A stretch of DNA of 64,000 nucleotides from an uncultured Slackia sp. GTDB lineage: Bacteria > Actinomycetota > Coriobacteriia > Coriobacteriales > Eggerthellaceae. The DNA is taken from the NCBI RefSeq assembly GCF_934630525.1, contig NZ_CAKTVX010000001.1:62001-126000 (forward strand). Direction: 5' to 3'. Under the pieces are notes generated by a model that did not search any database, was not told where the DNA came from, and saw nothing but the letters and a program-made list of their open reading frames with translations. Shown here piece after piece: positions 35,678-44,702 of the stretch. A program made the translations under genes and the position numbers. Position 1 is the stretch's first letter. Each line of letters begins with the position of its first letter.

Positions 35678-36547
35678 CTATTTGTGCTCGCCGACGAAGA
35701 ACAATGCAAGCGTTCCCGGTCCGGAATGCGCGCCGATAACAGGGTCGACGTAGTTCACGACGAACTCGGTGCAGCCGAGACGCTTCGTGATTTCGCTCTC
35801 CAGCAGCACGACGTCTTCAATGCAATCGCCGTGGGTGATGAAAATCGTTTGGTTCGCGGGGTCGATTGCTGTTTGCTCCATGTGGTCGACGAGTGCCTTG
35901 ATTGCCTTGCGACGGCCGCGCGCTTTTTCCATGGGAACAAGGCGGCCTTCGTTGTCGACGTGCATCACGGGTTTGATATTGAGCAACGTGCCCGCCCATG
36001 CGCTCGTTCGGCTCACGCGTCCGCCGCGGAACAAGAACATCAAATCGTCGACGGTGAACCAGTGGCACAGGTGGTCGCGCGTTTCGCGCACGAAATCAGC
36101 GACTTCTTCAAGCGACGCGCCCGCTTCCTTTTTCTTGCAGGCCAAATATACGAGCATGCCTTCGCCGCCCGATGCCGCGAACGTTTCGACGGCGCAGAGC
36201 GTGCGCTCGGGATATTCCCCGGCGAGCTGTTTCATCAGCAGCTCTGTGGCTTCATAGGTGCCTGAAAGCGCGCTCGAGAACCCAAGGTAGAGCACGTCGC
36301 TGCCTGCATCAAGCACGCGGCGCAGCGTGGTCTCGGTTTCCTGCATGTTGGGGAGGGACGTGGTAATGACCTTCCCTTCGCGCATCATCGTGTAGAACTG
36401 GCGCAGGTCAGTTTTCTCGCCTTTGAGGTAGCTGCGGTGCTGCACGCCGTCGACCATGAAGGTGAGGGGCAGAATCTCGAGTCCGAATGCGTCGATCATC
36501 TCTTCGGTAAGGTTGCATGCTGAGTCGGTGACAATTTGATAGCCCAT
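35678..36547 (-). CDS. DegV family fatty-acid-binding protein
   Basis: A 289-residue DegV protein: YQIVTDSACNLTEEMIDAFG, ITTSLPNMQETETTLRRVLD, GFSSALSGTYEATELLMKQL, ETFAASGGEGMLVYLA and NIKPVMHVDNEGRLVPMEKA. DegV (FakB-like) proteins bind fatty acids and present them to the kinase FakA; no fakA is nearby. The ATG at 36547 follows GGGAGCA. The frame is open much further upstream, but that part has no DegV similarity. Confidence 0.92.
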   Translation of the reverse strand: MGYQIVTDSACNLTEEMIDAFGLEILPLTFMVDGVQHRSYLKGEKTDLRQFYTMMREGKVITTSLPNMQETETTLRRVLDAGSDVLYLGFSSALSGTYEATELLMKQLAGEYPERTLCAVETFAASGGEGMLVYLACKKKEAGASLEEVADFVRETRDHLCHWFTVDDLMFLFRGGRVSRTSAWAGTLLNIKPVMHVDNEGRLVPMEKARGRRKAIKALVDHMEQTAIDPANQTIFITHGDCIEDVVLLESEITKRLGCTEFVVNYVDPVIGAHSGPGTLALFFVGEHK

Positions 36548-37032
36548 AGGTGCTCCCGTCGTTGCGGCCGCGTTCGCGCGGCGTTCCGCTCTTGAACTGC
36601 GGAATAGAAAAAGTATAGCCGTAGGTGTCAAGAAGTCTTGACATGAGCCATTTTTTATTGTCCGCGAACACGTGCTTGCCATAGGCAACGACACGCGGCG
36701 ACACGTGCGGGCGCGCTGCGGCCGATGGCGCTGAAGCGCCCGCGTGGGGCATGCGTTTCGCCGTGAAGGGAAAATCTGATTCAGTACGTGCGGCGGGGAT
36801 GCCTGACACGCGAAGCCACCCTGACGCGCGAAGCCACGCCTGACACGTGTGTGCTTGCCCGTGTGGCGTGTGAACCTCATAGAATGTGCCTGTTGCCGTA
36901 GGCGTTGGCGCCGCGATGTTTTATACTCGGAAAACTTGCGCGAAGGCCGCGGTGGCCATCGCGTGAACCGTACTGCCCCAAGCGCGATTCGGCGCTTGGA
37001 ACACGCACAGAAGAAAGGAATCGGAGTACACG
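36548..37032. other. Divergent intergenic region between degV and ileS with a short tandem repeat
   Basis: 485 bases without a credible gene. It contains two 18-bp tandem copies of CCTGACRCGCGAAGCCAC (36802-36819, 36820-36837) and a partial third. A TATACT -10-like hexamer (36922-36927) lies ahead of ileS, and a CCAAGCGC/GCGCTTGG hairpin at about 36978-36999 lies in the ileS leader. Confidence 0.5.
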
Positions 37033-39876
37033 ATGGGAAACGATTACAAGCAGTCGATGAATCTGCCGAAAACCGACTTCTCCATGAGGGCGAACCTTCC
37101 GCAGAACGAGCCGAAGCGCCTGGAGAAATGGGCCGAAGAGGACATCTATCATCGCATTCTCGAGAAGAACAAAGATGGCGAGCCCTTCATCTTGCATGAT
37201 GGCCCTCCGTATGCGAATGGCCCGATTCACATTGGTCATGCCTTCAACAAAATTCTGAAAGACTTCGTGATCAAGTCGCACGCGCAGCGCGGCTATTTCA
37301 CCCCGTATATCCCTGGTTGGGACTGCCACGGCCAGCCGATTGAGCATGAGGTCGAAAAGAAGCTCGGCACCGAGAAAATGCGCGAGCTGCCTCAGGCGAC
37401 GGTGCGCCGTCTGTGCCGCGAGTGGGCGGAAAAGTTCGTCGACGTGCAGCGCAACGACTTCAAGCGCCTGGGCGTGAACGGCGACTGGGAGCACCCATAC
37501 CTCACGTTCCAGCCGAACTTCGAGAGCGCGAACGTTGAAGTTTTCAAGCAGCTCTATCTCGATGGCGCCGTGTATCGCGGTCGCAAGCCTATTCACTGGT
37601 GCTCGCATTGCCATACCGCACTCGCCGAGGCCGAAATCGAATACGCCGACGAGACGTCACCTTCGATTTACGTGAACTTCAAGCTCAACAACATTCCGGC
37701 TGCATTCGCCGAGGCCGGCGTCGACCTCGATCGCGCCTATGTGCTCATTTGGACCACCACGCCGTGGACGCTGCCTTCGAACACCGCCGTGTCGCTAGGT
37801 CCCGACATCGATTATTGCTTCGTCGAGGCTGACGGCAAATTCATGATGTTCGCGAAGGACATGGTTGAGGCCGTTGCCAAGGTTGCTGGCTGGGAGAGCT
37901 ATCGCATCGTTGAGGCGAATGGCGAGCCCGTCACCATGAAGGGCGACCAGTTCGGCGACATCACGTATATCTGCCCCGTTCTGCACGAGAACACGGGCCG
38001 CATCATCTGGGGCGAGCATGTCACCCTCGACGCAGGCACCGGCGCCGTTCATACGGCTCCCGGCCATGGCGTCGATGACTACAAGGTTGGCATGAAGTTC
38101 GGCGTCGACACCATCATGCCGATTGACGACGACGGCCGCTTCACCGACTACGTGCCGCAGTGGGCGGGCCTTACCACCGATGAGGCCAATCCGAAGATCA
38201 TCGAGTGGCTGCGTGAGCAGGGCACGCTCGTCGCCCATGTCGACATCGTGCACAGCTACCCGCATTGCTGGCGCTGCCATGAGCCCGTCATCTTCCGCGC
38301 GACCGACCAGTGGTTCGTTTCCATGGACAACACGGGCCTGCGCGAGGCTGCGCTCGATCAGATTCACAACCACGTTGAGTTCATTCCCGAGTGGGGCGTG
38401 AACCGCATTGGCGCCATGGTCGCCGATCGTCCCGACTGGTGCATTTCGCGCCAGCGCAGCTGGGGCGTGCCGATTCCCGTGTTCAAGTGCGCGAGCTGCG
38501 GCGAGACCGTTGCCACCGAAGAGACCTTCGACGCGGTTATCGACCTGTTCAACACCGAAGGCGCCGACGCATGGTTCACGAAGGAGCCTAAGGAATACCT
38601 GCCCGAGGGCACGTGCTGCCCGAAGTGCGGTTGCACCGATGTCGTGCCCGAGAAAGACATTCTCGACGTGTGGTGGGAATCGGGCGTGTCGCATGTGGGC
38701 GTGCTGAAGCATCGCGCCGAGGCCGATCACCTGCGTTGGCCTGCCGATATGTACCTTGAGGGCTCCGACCAGCATCGCGGCTGGTTCCAGAGCTCGCTTC
38801 TGTTGGGCACGGGCGCGTTTGGCCAGTCGCCCTACAAGAGCGTTATGTGCTGCGGCTTCACCGTTGACGAAAACGGCGAGAAGATGTCGAAGTCTAAGGG
38901 CAACGGCATCGCTCCCCAGGAGGTCATCGACAAGTACGGCGCCGACGTGCTGCGCCTGTGGGTCGCGTCTACCGACTACTCGGTCGACGTCTCCATCGGC
39001 GACAACATTTTGCAGCGCACCTCCGACGCGTATCGTCGTTTCCGCAACACGTTCCGCTTCCTGCTCGGCAACCTCGACGGTTTCGACTTCGAGCGCGACG
39101 CCGTTTCGCTCGACGAAATGCGACCCGTTGACGTGTGGGCGATGCTGCGCTTGAAGCAGCTGCTCGACGATGTGGAGCGCGGCTACAACGAGTACCACTT
39201 CCATCAGGTATTCCGTGCGCTCTACGACTACGTCGTCGGCGATTTGTCGTCGGTGTACATGGATGTCGTGAAAGACCGCCTGTATGCCGAGGCTCCCGGC
39301 TCGGTGGCGCGTCGCTCGGCTCAAACCGTGCTCATGAACATCCTCGAGGTGCTCGTGCGCGTCATGAGTCCGATTCTGTCGTTCACCTGCGACGAGGTGT
39401 GGGATCATTATCCCGAGACCGAGCGCAATCGCGAGGGCCGTCCCGTGAGCGTGCAGCTGGCCGGCTGGCCCGAGGCTGCCGATTTCAATCCGGCGCTGCC
39501 CCAGGGCGAGGCCGCCGAGGCCGTTATGGCGAACTTCGCGTGCCTGCTTGAGGTTCGCGACGCCGTGACGAAGGCCATCGAGGAAGCTCGTAACGCGAAA
39601 ACCGTGGGCAAGAGTCAAGAGGCCGTGCTGAAGATTACGGTTTCCCAGGCTGTCGCCGACGTGCTTGGCGCATATGACGCAGCCGACCTCGAAGAGCTCT
39701 TCATCGTGAGCCATGTCGACGTTGTCGCGGGCGACGTTGAGGAAGCCCAGGTCGAGGTTTCCGCGACCAGCGAGCCGAAGTGCCCGCGTTGCTGGAACCA
39801 TCGTGAGCTGGGCGGCAACGCGAACCACGCCGAGGTGTGCAAGCGCTGCGGCGACGTGCTCGACCAACTCGCGTAA
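37033..39876 (+). CDS. ileS: Isoleucyl-tRNA synthetase
   Basis: A 947-residue class Ia synthetase: HIGH motif in DGPPYANGPIHIGHAFNKIL (about 55-74), the CP1 editing insert (IWTTTPWTLPSNTAVSLG; GTGAVHTAPGHGVDDY), KMSKS motif GEKMSKSKGNGIAPQEVIDK, an anticodon-binding domain, and a C-terminal zinc finger CPRCWNHREL...CKRCGDVL. It charges tRNA-Ile. The ATG follows AGAAAGGAATCGGAG. The first 950 residues match the bacterial zinc-containing type. Confidence 0.97.
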   Translation: MGNDYKQSMNLPKTDFSMRANLPQNEPKRLEKWAEEDIYHRILEKNKDGEPFILHDGPPYANGPIHIGHAFNKILKDFVIKSHAQRGYFTPYIPGWDCHGQPIEHEVEKKLGTEKMRELPQATVRRLCREWAEKFVDVQRNDFKRLGVNGDWEHPYLTFQPNFESANVEVFKQLYLDGAVYRGRKPIHWCSHCHTALAEAEIEYADETSPSIYVNFKLNNIPAAFAEAGVDLDRAYVLIWTTTPWTLPSNTAVSLGPDIDYCFVEADGKFMMFAKDMVEAVAKVAGWESYRIVEANGEPVTMKGDQFGDITYICPVLHENTGRIIWGEHVTLDAGTGAVHTAPGHGVDDYKVGMKFGVDTIMPIDDDGRFTDYVPQWAGLTTDEANPKIIEWLREQGTLVAHVDIVHSYPHCWRCHEPVIFRATDQWFVSMDNTGLREAALDQIHNHVEFIPEWGVNRIGAMVADRPDWCISRQRSWGVPIPVFKCASCGETVATEETFDAVIDLFNTEGADAWFTKEPKEYLPEGTCCPKCGCTDVVPEKDILDVWWESGVSHVGVLKHRAEADHLRWPADMYLEGSDQHRGWFQSSLLLGTGAFGQSPYKSVMCCGFTVDENGEKMSKSKGNGIAPQEVIDKYGADVLRLWVASTDYSVDVSIGDNILQRTSDAYRRFRNTFRFLLGNLDGFDFERDAVSLDEMRPVDVWAMLRLKQLLDDVERGYNEYHFHQVFRALYDYVVGDLSSVYMDVVKDRLYAEAPGSVARRSAQTVLMNILEVLVRVMSPILSFTCDEVWDHYPETERNREGRPVSVQLAGWPEAADFNPALPQGEAAEAVMANFACLLEVRDAVTKAIEEARNAKTVGKSQEAVLKITVSQAVADVLGAYDAADLEELFIVSHVDVVAGDVEEAQVEVSATSEPKCPRCWNHRELGGNANHAEVCKRCGDVLDQLA

Positions 39877-40024
39877 GCATCCGCATTTTCGCGTAATACG
39901 GGCGTGCGAGCTCTGGGCGTGCTGAAAAGCAGCTTGGAGTTTCGCGCGCCATCGCACGCGAGTTCAAAGGCGGGCCGGGGGAGTGATCTTTCGGCCCGCT
40001 CCGCATTTCTAAAGAAAGGTTCAC

Positions 40025-40543
40025 GTGACTACCGATATCGTGACATCGAAGAATTCGAAAAAGAAGTCAGCTGCGCTTTTTGCAGTGGTCGCCCTCGTTT
40101 GGCTGGTGCTCGATCGTCTTACGAAGGCGTACTTTGAAGGCGCCTATGAGCTCGGGCAGGCGGGCACAAACTGCGGCCTGTTCCGCTTCACGCTCGTGCA
40201 TAACACGGGCGCTGCATGGGGCATGTTCGGCAATTCGACGTTTGCCTTGGGCATTACCTCGAGCATCGTCTGTGTGCTCATCGTGATTGCGTTCGCCTTC
40301 TGGGAAAAGCTCGCCGGCCACGCGCCAAGCGCGCTTGAAACGCTTGCGCTTTCGCTGGTGTGCTCGGGGGGCTTGGGCAATGCCATCGATCGCTTCAGCC
40401 AACTCTACGTTGTCGACTTCATCGATTTCACGTTCATCGACTTTCCAGTGTTCAATGTTGCCGATATTGGTGTGACCTGCGGTTTCGTATTGCTCGTTGT
40501 AGGCTATTTGCTCGCGACGCGTAAGGAGGGCGCCCATGTCTAG
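40025..40543 (+). CDS. lspA: Lipoprotein signal peptidase (signal peptidase II)
   Basis: A 172-residue membrane aspartyl protease with four hydrophobic helices. Active-site blocks are GGLGNAIDRFSQLYVVDFID and FNVADIGVTCGFVLLVVGYL, each containing a catalytic Asp; VHNTGAAWGMF is also conserved. It cleaves signal peptides of lipidated prolipoproteins. GTG start 8 bases after AAAGG. It overlaps the following pseudouridine synthase by 8 bases, the usual lspA-rluD pairing. Confidence 0.95.
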   Translation: MTTDIVTSKNSKKKSAALFAVVALVWLVLDRLTKAYFEGAYELGQAGTNCGLFRFTLVHNTGAAWGMFGNSTFALGITSSIVCVLIVIAFAFWEKLAGHAPSALETLALSLVCSGGLGNAIDRFSQLYVVDFIDFTFIDFPVFNVADIGVTCGFVLLVVGYLLATRKEGAHV

Positions 40544-41492
40544 CTACGCGCGCAATGTGGTGCCTGAAGGGTGCGAGGGCATGCGCCTTGACGCCTATAT
40601 GGCTTCCCAGGGATTGTATCCCACGCGCAGCGCCGCTGCAAAATGCATTGCCGATGGCTGCTGCGCGCTCAATGGCAAGCTGCCGCGCAAGAGCGCTTCG
40701 GTTTGCGTGGGTGATGTGCTGGAATACGAGACCTATGAAGACCCGCACGCACCCGAACTCGTTGCGGCCGATATTCCGCTCGACATTCGCTACGAGGACG
40801 ACTATCTACTCGTTATCTCGAAGCAGGCGGGACTGGTGTGCCATCCGGCGGAAGGCCATTACGGCGATACGCTCGTGAATGCGCTTATCGCGCACTGCGG
40901 CAAGGAAAACCTTTGCGACGTGCAGGGCGAGCAAGACCGCCTCGGCATCGTCCATCGCCTCGACCGCGACACGAGCGGCCTTATGCTGTGCGCGAAAACG
41001 AACGAAGTGGGCCTTGCGCTCATGGAGGATATTCGACTGAAAGACGTCGATCGCCATTATCTGGCGCTCGTGCAGGGGTGGATTCCTCTCGATACGGGCA
41101 TCGTCGACGCTCCCATCGCGCGCGGCGGCCGCGATCGCCTTCGCATGGAGGTTTCCGATCGCGAAGACGCGCGCCCGTCCATCACGACGTTCACGGTCAA
41201 ACGTCGCTTCGAGCCCGGCAAGAACGACGACGGCTTTACGCTCATCGATTGCAAGCTCTTTACGGGCCGCACGCATCAGATTCGCGTGCATATGGAATAC
41301 ATCAAGCATCCGTGCGTGGGCGATCCGGTGTATGGCTGGAGGAAGAAGGAAAATCTCGGCCTCGATCGCCAGTTCCTCCATTCGTATCGCCTTGCGTTCA
41401 CCCATCCCATTACGGGCGAGCGCATGGAGTTTGAAGATACGCTGCCGCCCGATTTCCAAGAGGTTATCGACGAGTTGGAAGCTCGCGAATAG
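40536..41492 (+). CDS. rluD: RluA/RluD-family 23S rRNA pseudouridine synthase
   Basis: A 318-residue enzyme with an N-terminal S4 domain (MRLDAYMASQGLYPTRSAAA) and the catalytic block LGIVHRLDRDTSGLMLCAKT, whose HRLDRDTSG Asp is the nucleophile. Then HYLALVQGWIPLDTGIVDAP and GRTHQIRVHMEYIKHPCVGD. Position after lspA and the S4 domain favour RluD (pseudouridines 1911/1915/1917), but other RluA-type specificity cannot be excluded. It is followed 10 bases later by a palindromic element. Confidence 0.9.
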   Translation: MSSYARNVVPEGCEGMRLDAYMASQGLYPTRSAAAKCIADGCCALNGKLPRKSASVCVGDVLEYETYEDPHAPELVAADIPLDIRYEDDYLLVISKQAGLVCHPAEGHYGDTLVNALIAHCGKENLCDVQGEQDRLGIVHRLDRDTSGLMLCAKTNEVGLALMEDIRLKDVDRHYLALVQGWIPLDTGIVDAPIARGGRDRLRMEVSDREDARPSITTFTVKRRFEPGKNDDGFTLIDCKLFTGRTHQIRVHMEYIKHPCVGDPVYGWRKKENLGLDRQFLHSYRLAFTHPITGERMEFEDTLPPDFQEVIDELEARE

Positions 41493-41502
41493 CGTTCTTT
41501 GT

Positions 41503-41619
41503 GCGCTCCCCTTGGGTACCTGAATCCGCTTCGGTCAAGTCCTGCTCGCTACGAACAGCACATTAAGTGCTGTTCTGCTCGTGCGGAATCTATCGGATCC
41601 AGGCACCCAAGGGGAGCGC
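41503..41619. repeat. Palindromic element downstream of rluD
   Basis: Outer arms (41503-41527 and 41595-41619) are complementary at 23 of 25 positions and begin GCGCTCCCCTTGGG. An inner 9-bp stem GAACAGCAC (41553-41561) pairs with GTGCTGTTC (41567-41575) around loop ATTAA. The centre shares AGTCCTG and GCTCGTGCGGAA with the dusB element, while the stem sequences are different but still paired. Confidence 0.75.
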
Positions 41620-41816
41620 TTTGCTTTGTGAGCTCTCTTAGATGCGTTTATGGGCGTAGTCGGTCGTCTATCCTGTCTCTTTTGGATTGGACGAAAGCCA
41701 TGCCTAGGGCGCTTCAGTTCTCCCTGCATATGAAATAAAGCTGGGCAGCTCAGGGCGAGCCGCGCTGGGGGCGTTTCTTTTTAAGGGCGACAGAGTGACG
41801 AGATGTGCTGTAGAAA

Positions 41817-41847
41817 CGAAAAGAGACGCATAACGCGTCTCTTTTCG
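41817..41847. terminator. Bidirectional terminator between rluD and the caiD-like gene
   Basis: CGAAAAGAGACGC (41817-41829) and GCGTCTCTTTTCG (41835-41847) form a perfect 13-bp stem with a 5-base loop. It is A-rich on the left and T-rich on the right, so it can work for either strand. The rest of 41620-41996 holds no recognisable gene. Confidence 0.75.
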
Positions 41848-41941
41848 ACAAGCTGAAAGCGAAGGGTAAGCGCTCGCTCTCAATATGATTCGGCCGACGC
41901 TTTCGCGCCAAGGAGTGGCCGAATGTAGCGAAGGGGAGCGC

Positions 41942-41969
41942 CCGCACGCTTAGGGGGCCGTGCGGGCGC
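41942..41969 (-). terminator. Hairpin just after the caiD-like gene
   Basis: GCCCGCACG and CGTGCGGGC form a 9-bp stem with a 10-base loop about 28 bases beyond the minus-strand stop. No U-tract follows, so it may be a 3'-stabilising structure rather than a true terminator. Confidence 0.5.
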
Positions 41970-41996
41970 CAGGAAGAAGCTGAAAGTTCGCTCGAA

Positions 41997-42782
41997 TTAG
42001 CGGCCAACCCAGTTGGGGGTGCGCTTCTCGGTGAAGGCCAGCGGGCCCTCGATGCCGTCTTCGGTCTTCTCGAGGAAGCGATAAGCACCGTCGCAGTAGC
42101 GCATCGCGTCTTCCTCAGACATCTGGTCGGCAGCATGAACCAGATACTTGGTCCACTTCAGAGCCAAAGGAGCGTTCTTCAGAACCTGCTCGGCCAGCTC
42201 GATAGCCTTGTCCATGACCTCTTCAGCCGGAACGACGTAGTTGATCAGGCCAAGCTCTTTTGCCTCAGGAGCCTTGATCTTCTTGCCGGTGAGCAGAAGC
42301 TCCATGCAGTCCTTGCGGTTGATGTCGCGAGCGAGGCGAACGATGCCGCCCGTAGAAGCGATGATGCCCAGACCAACCTCGGTGCAGCCGAACTTGGCGT
42401 TCTCGGCAGCGACAACCATGTCGCAGGAAAGGGCGATTTCCATGCCGCCGCCAGCAGCGGAGCCGTTGCATGCCGCGATGATGGGCTTGGAGCACAGACG
42501 AGCCGTGATGCCACCGAAACCGTGCTCGGTAACGGTCTGGCACTCGCCGCCCTCAGAGAGCTCGGAGAGGTCCTCGCCGGCGCAGAAGACCTTGCCGGTG
42601 CCCGTCACGATGATGGCGCGCACAGCCTTGTCCTTCTCGGCGTGGTTCATGATGTTTTCCATAGCGTCGGAAGTTGCGCCGTTCAGCGCATTGGCGACCT
42701 CGGGGCGGTTGATGCGGATGATCAGCAGTCCGTCCTCGCGAAGCTCGGATACGACAGTGTCGGTTCCGTAGTAATCTGCCAT
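41997..42782 (-). CDS. caiD: CaiD-like enoyl-CoA hydratase (crotonobetainyl-CoA hydratase type)
   Basis: A 261-residue crotonase, the same length as E. coli CaiD, with INRPEVANALNGATSDAM, CAGEDLSELSEGG (oxyanion hole), NGSAAGGGMEIALSCDMVVA, FGCTEVGLGIIASTGGIVRL (catalytic Glu) and the CaiD-like end EDGIEGPLAFTEKRTPNWVG. Crotonases hydrate 2-enoyl-CoA thioesters; the C-terminal match suggests crotonobetainyl-CoA or a similar substrate. An AAGGAGG precedes the ATG. It is divergent from the CaiA-like dehydrogenase, and the shared region has CCGACC/GGTCGG operators. The symbol is by similarity only. Confidence 0.8.
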   Translation of the reverse strand: MADYYGTDTVVSELREDGLLIIRINRPEVANALNGATSDAMENIMNHAEKDKAVRAIIVTGTGKVFCAGEDLSELSEGGECQTVTEHGFGGITARLCSKPIIAACNGSAAGGGMEIALSCDMVVAAENAKFGCTEVGLGIIASTGGIVRLARDINRKDCMELLLTGKKIKAPEAKELGLINYVVPAEEVMDKAIELAEQVLKNAPLALKWTKYLVHAADQMSEEDAMRYCDGAYRFLEKTEDGIEGPLAFTEKRTPNWVGR

Positions 42783-43280
42783 GTTTCCTCCTTGATGTCG
42801 CGGCTTTTATTTTTAAAAGCCTTTATACGCCCAGTGGCATATCCCCTGGTTGTTTCAAGCGGGGCAAACCCGCTTTTACTCGAGGTGCGTTGCCGACCGA
42901 TTCACGCATTTGGTCGGTTTGGCTGTCCGCTGCCGAACCGACCATTCGGTCGGCTTCGCACCTCGTGGTAGCTACAATATGGCCGCCCGTGGCGCTTCGG
43001 TATCGCTTGAGTTGGTGTAATTGAGGTTTCAGCGTAAATTGAGTGCATCGCTAAAAATGTAGTAGATGGGTCATTTTCGCGTTTCTGTGGTACAAATTAC
43101 CTGCAAAAAATGCGATAAGGCGAAATGGCGGTTATAATCGCGCCATTGCATTATGGAATGCGCCACGCTTTGCAAAACGGAAAGCAAGGGGAGCTTGCTG
43201 CGGCGCGCATTCCGAAACATATGTATAAGGGGTGACGCGACGAGAATCCGTCGCGGTTGCGCGAATAGGAAGGCGCGGCA
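42783..43280. other. Divergent control region between caiD-like and caiA-like genes
   Basis: 498 bases without a gene. The caiD side is GC-rich with the CCGACC/GGTCGG sites. The caiA side (about 43010-43140) is more A/T-rich, as expected for a promoter. No clear -35/-10 pair with good spacing was found. Confidence 0.5.
42893..42953. promoter_or_regulatory. Two CCGACC...GGTCGG operator-like sites
   Basis: CCGACC (42893-42898) faces GGTCGG (42912-42917) with 13 bases between, and CCGACC-ATTC-GGTCGG (42938-42953) forms a tight 16-base palindrome. Such half-sites are common for TetR-type regulators, although the nearby regulators here are LysR type. They lie about 110-170 bases upstream of caiD. 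Confidence 0.5.
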
Positions 43281-44447
43281 ATGGATTTCATGTTGAGCGA
43301 TGCCGATCGCGTGCTTATTTCGCAAGTGCGCGAATTTGGCAAGAATTACTTTAATAAAGAGTCGGTTGCGCAATGGCGCCGAGATATGGGCTTGCCCGAT
43401 GAGGTCGTGAAGGCATTCGTTGACCTCGATTTCAATGGGTTTGGCGTTATCCATCGTCGCAACCATGTTCACTACGACATGCTCGCGCAGGTTCTCGTGC
43501 TTGAGGAATTGTCGCGCGTTTCGGGCGCGACCCTGCCGTTCCAAAACGATTTCCTTCAGCTCCAGATTCTTGAGGCTTTCGCGAGCCCCTCGCAAACCGA
43601 TCCCATTCGCCTTGAGTATCAGAATACTGGGCGCCTTGCGTTCGCTTTCGCGGTTTCAGAGCCGAATTCGGGTTCCGATACAACGGGCATGAAGACGTCT
43701 GTTCGATCCGTTGACGGCCGTTTGTTCATGAATGGCGAGAAGATGTTCGTGAATAATGGCGAATACGCGCCAGCCCTGCTTGTTGCTGCAATCGATGAGG
43801 ATGCGCCTGCTGAAAACGGGCATCCTGCGTTGTCCATGTGGATGGTTCCGCGTACCGCAAAGGGCGTCGAGGCGGTTCCCGAGAGCAAAATCGGCCAAGA
43901 AATGCTCCCGTTCGCCCATATTCGATTCGATAATGTCGAACTTGACGAGTCGTGGCGTCTGCAAGGTCCGGCAAAGGGCTTCCCCCAGTTGTTCAGCTTC
44001 TTCGAATACGGCCGCGTATTCGCGTGCGCAACGGCGCTTGGCGAGGCCCAGGCCGCGATGGACGATGCAGTCGAATGGGCGCGCGAGCGCTCTGCCTTCG
44101 GCACGCCCGTGTCGAATTTCCAGCAGGTCCAAGAGATGCTGACCGACATGGAAGTGAAGCTCACGAATATGCGCCATATGGTCTATAAGGCGGCGTGGGA
44201 ATTCGACCACGGCGTGCACGAACGCTTGACCGTGGCACTTATGAAGCGTTATGTGCCTCGTGCTGCAACCGAAGTCGCAAGCGATGCCATGCAGATTCTT
44301 GGCGGCCGCGGCTATACGACGCACGAACGCATTTCTTCTATTTGGCAAGACTGCCGCGGCTTCCAAATCGCCGAGGGCACCGATCAGATCATGGTCTACA
44401 TCGCAGCGCCTCTTGTGATGCGCAAGTATGCGGAAGCCGAGATGTAG
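43281..44447 (+). CDS. caiA: CaiA-like acyl-CoA dehydrogenase
   Basis: A 388-residue flavoprotein dehydrogenase. It starts MDFMLSDADRVLI like CaiA, has the FAD-contact AFAVSEPNSGSDTTGMKTSV, RSAFGTPVSNFQQVQEML, ATEVASDAMQILGGRGYTTH and FQIAEGTDQIMVYIAAPLV. The Glu of AEGTDQ is at the position of the catalytic base. CaiA reduces crotonobetainyl-CoA to butyrobetainyl-CoA with electrons from an ETF; no ETF genes are in the window. It is divergent from caiD and ends at a strong terminator. The sequence is clearly distinct from the two other dehydrogenases in the island. Confidence 0.82.
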   Translation: MDFMLSDADRVLISQVREFGKNYFNKESVAQWRRDMGLPDEVVKAFVDLDFNGFGVIHRRNHVHYDMLAQVLVLEELSRVSGATLPFQNDFLQLQILEAFASPSQTDPIRLEYQNTGRLAFAFAVSEPNSGSDTTGMKTSVRSVDGRLFMNGEKMFVNNGEYAPALLVAAIDEDAPAENGHPALSMWMVPRTAKGVEAVPESKIGQEMLPFAHIRFDNVELDESWRLQGPAKGFPQLFSFFEYGRVFACATALGEAQAAMDDAVEWARERSAFGTPVSNFQQVQEMLTDMEVKLTNMRHMVYKAAWEFDHGVHERLTVALMKRYVPRAATEVASDAMQILGGRGYTTHERISSIWQDCRGFQIAEGTDQIMVYIAAPLVMRKYAEAEM

Positions 44448-44475
44448 CCATCTTTCGCCGAATTCTTATCAATTG

Positions 44476-44508
44476 CGAGGGGAGCGTTTGCTCCCCTCGT
44501 TTCTTTTG
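44476..44508 (+). terminator. Terminator after caiA-like gene
   Basis: CGAGGGGAGC (44476-44485) pairs with GCTCCCCTCG (44490-44499) around loop GTTT, followed by TTTCTTTT. It is a strong intrinsic terminator. Confidence 0.88.
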
Positions 44509-44702
44509 GGTCAGTTTTTAAAGAACTGTCCATCGATTTCAAGCCTATAACGTAAAAATTGGGATAGAAAACTATCCAATTTGCTTATATTTGTGGGGCA
44601 ACTATCGCTGATACTTATCGTTTTAGGGTCAGAAATGCAATATTGACCGTAACATGATATGCAGATTTGCAGGATTATACTTAGTGAATTTGTTCTTGGA
44701 TC

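Noticed and set aside
36930..36999. T-box riboswitch ahead of ileS
   Set aside because: GCGGTGGCCATCGCG has an extra base relative to the T-box core, and I could not find a stem I with an Ile specifier. Kept only as a weak finding.
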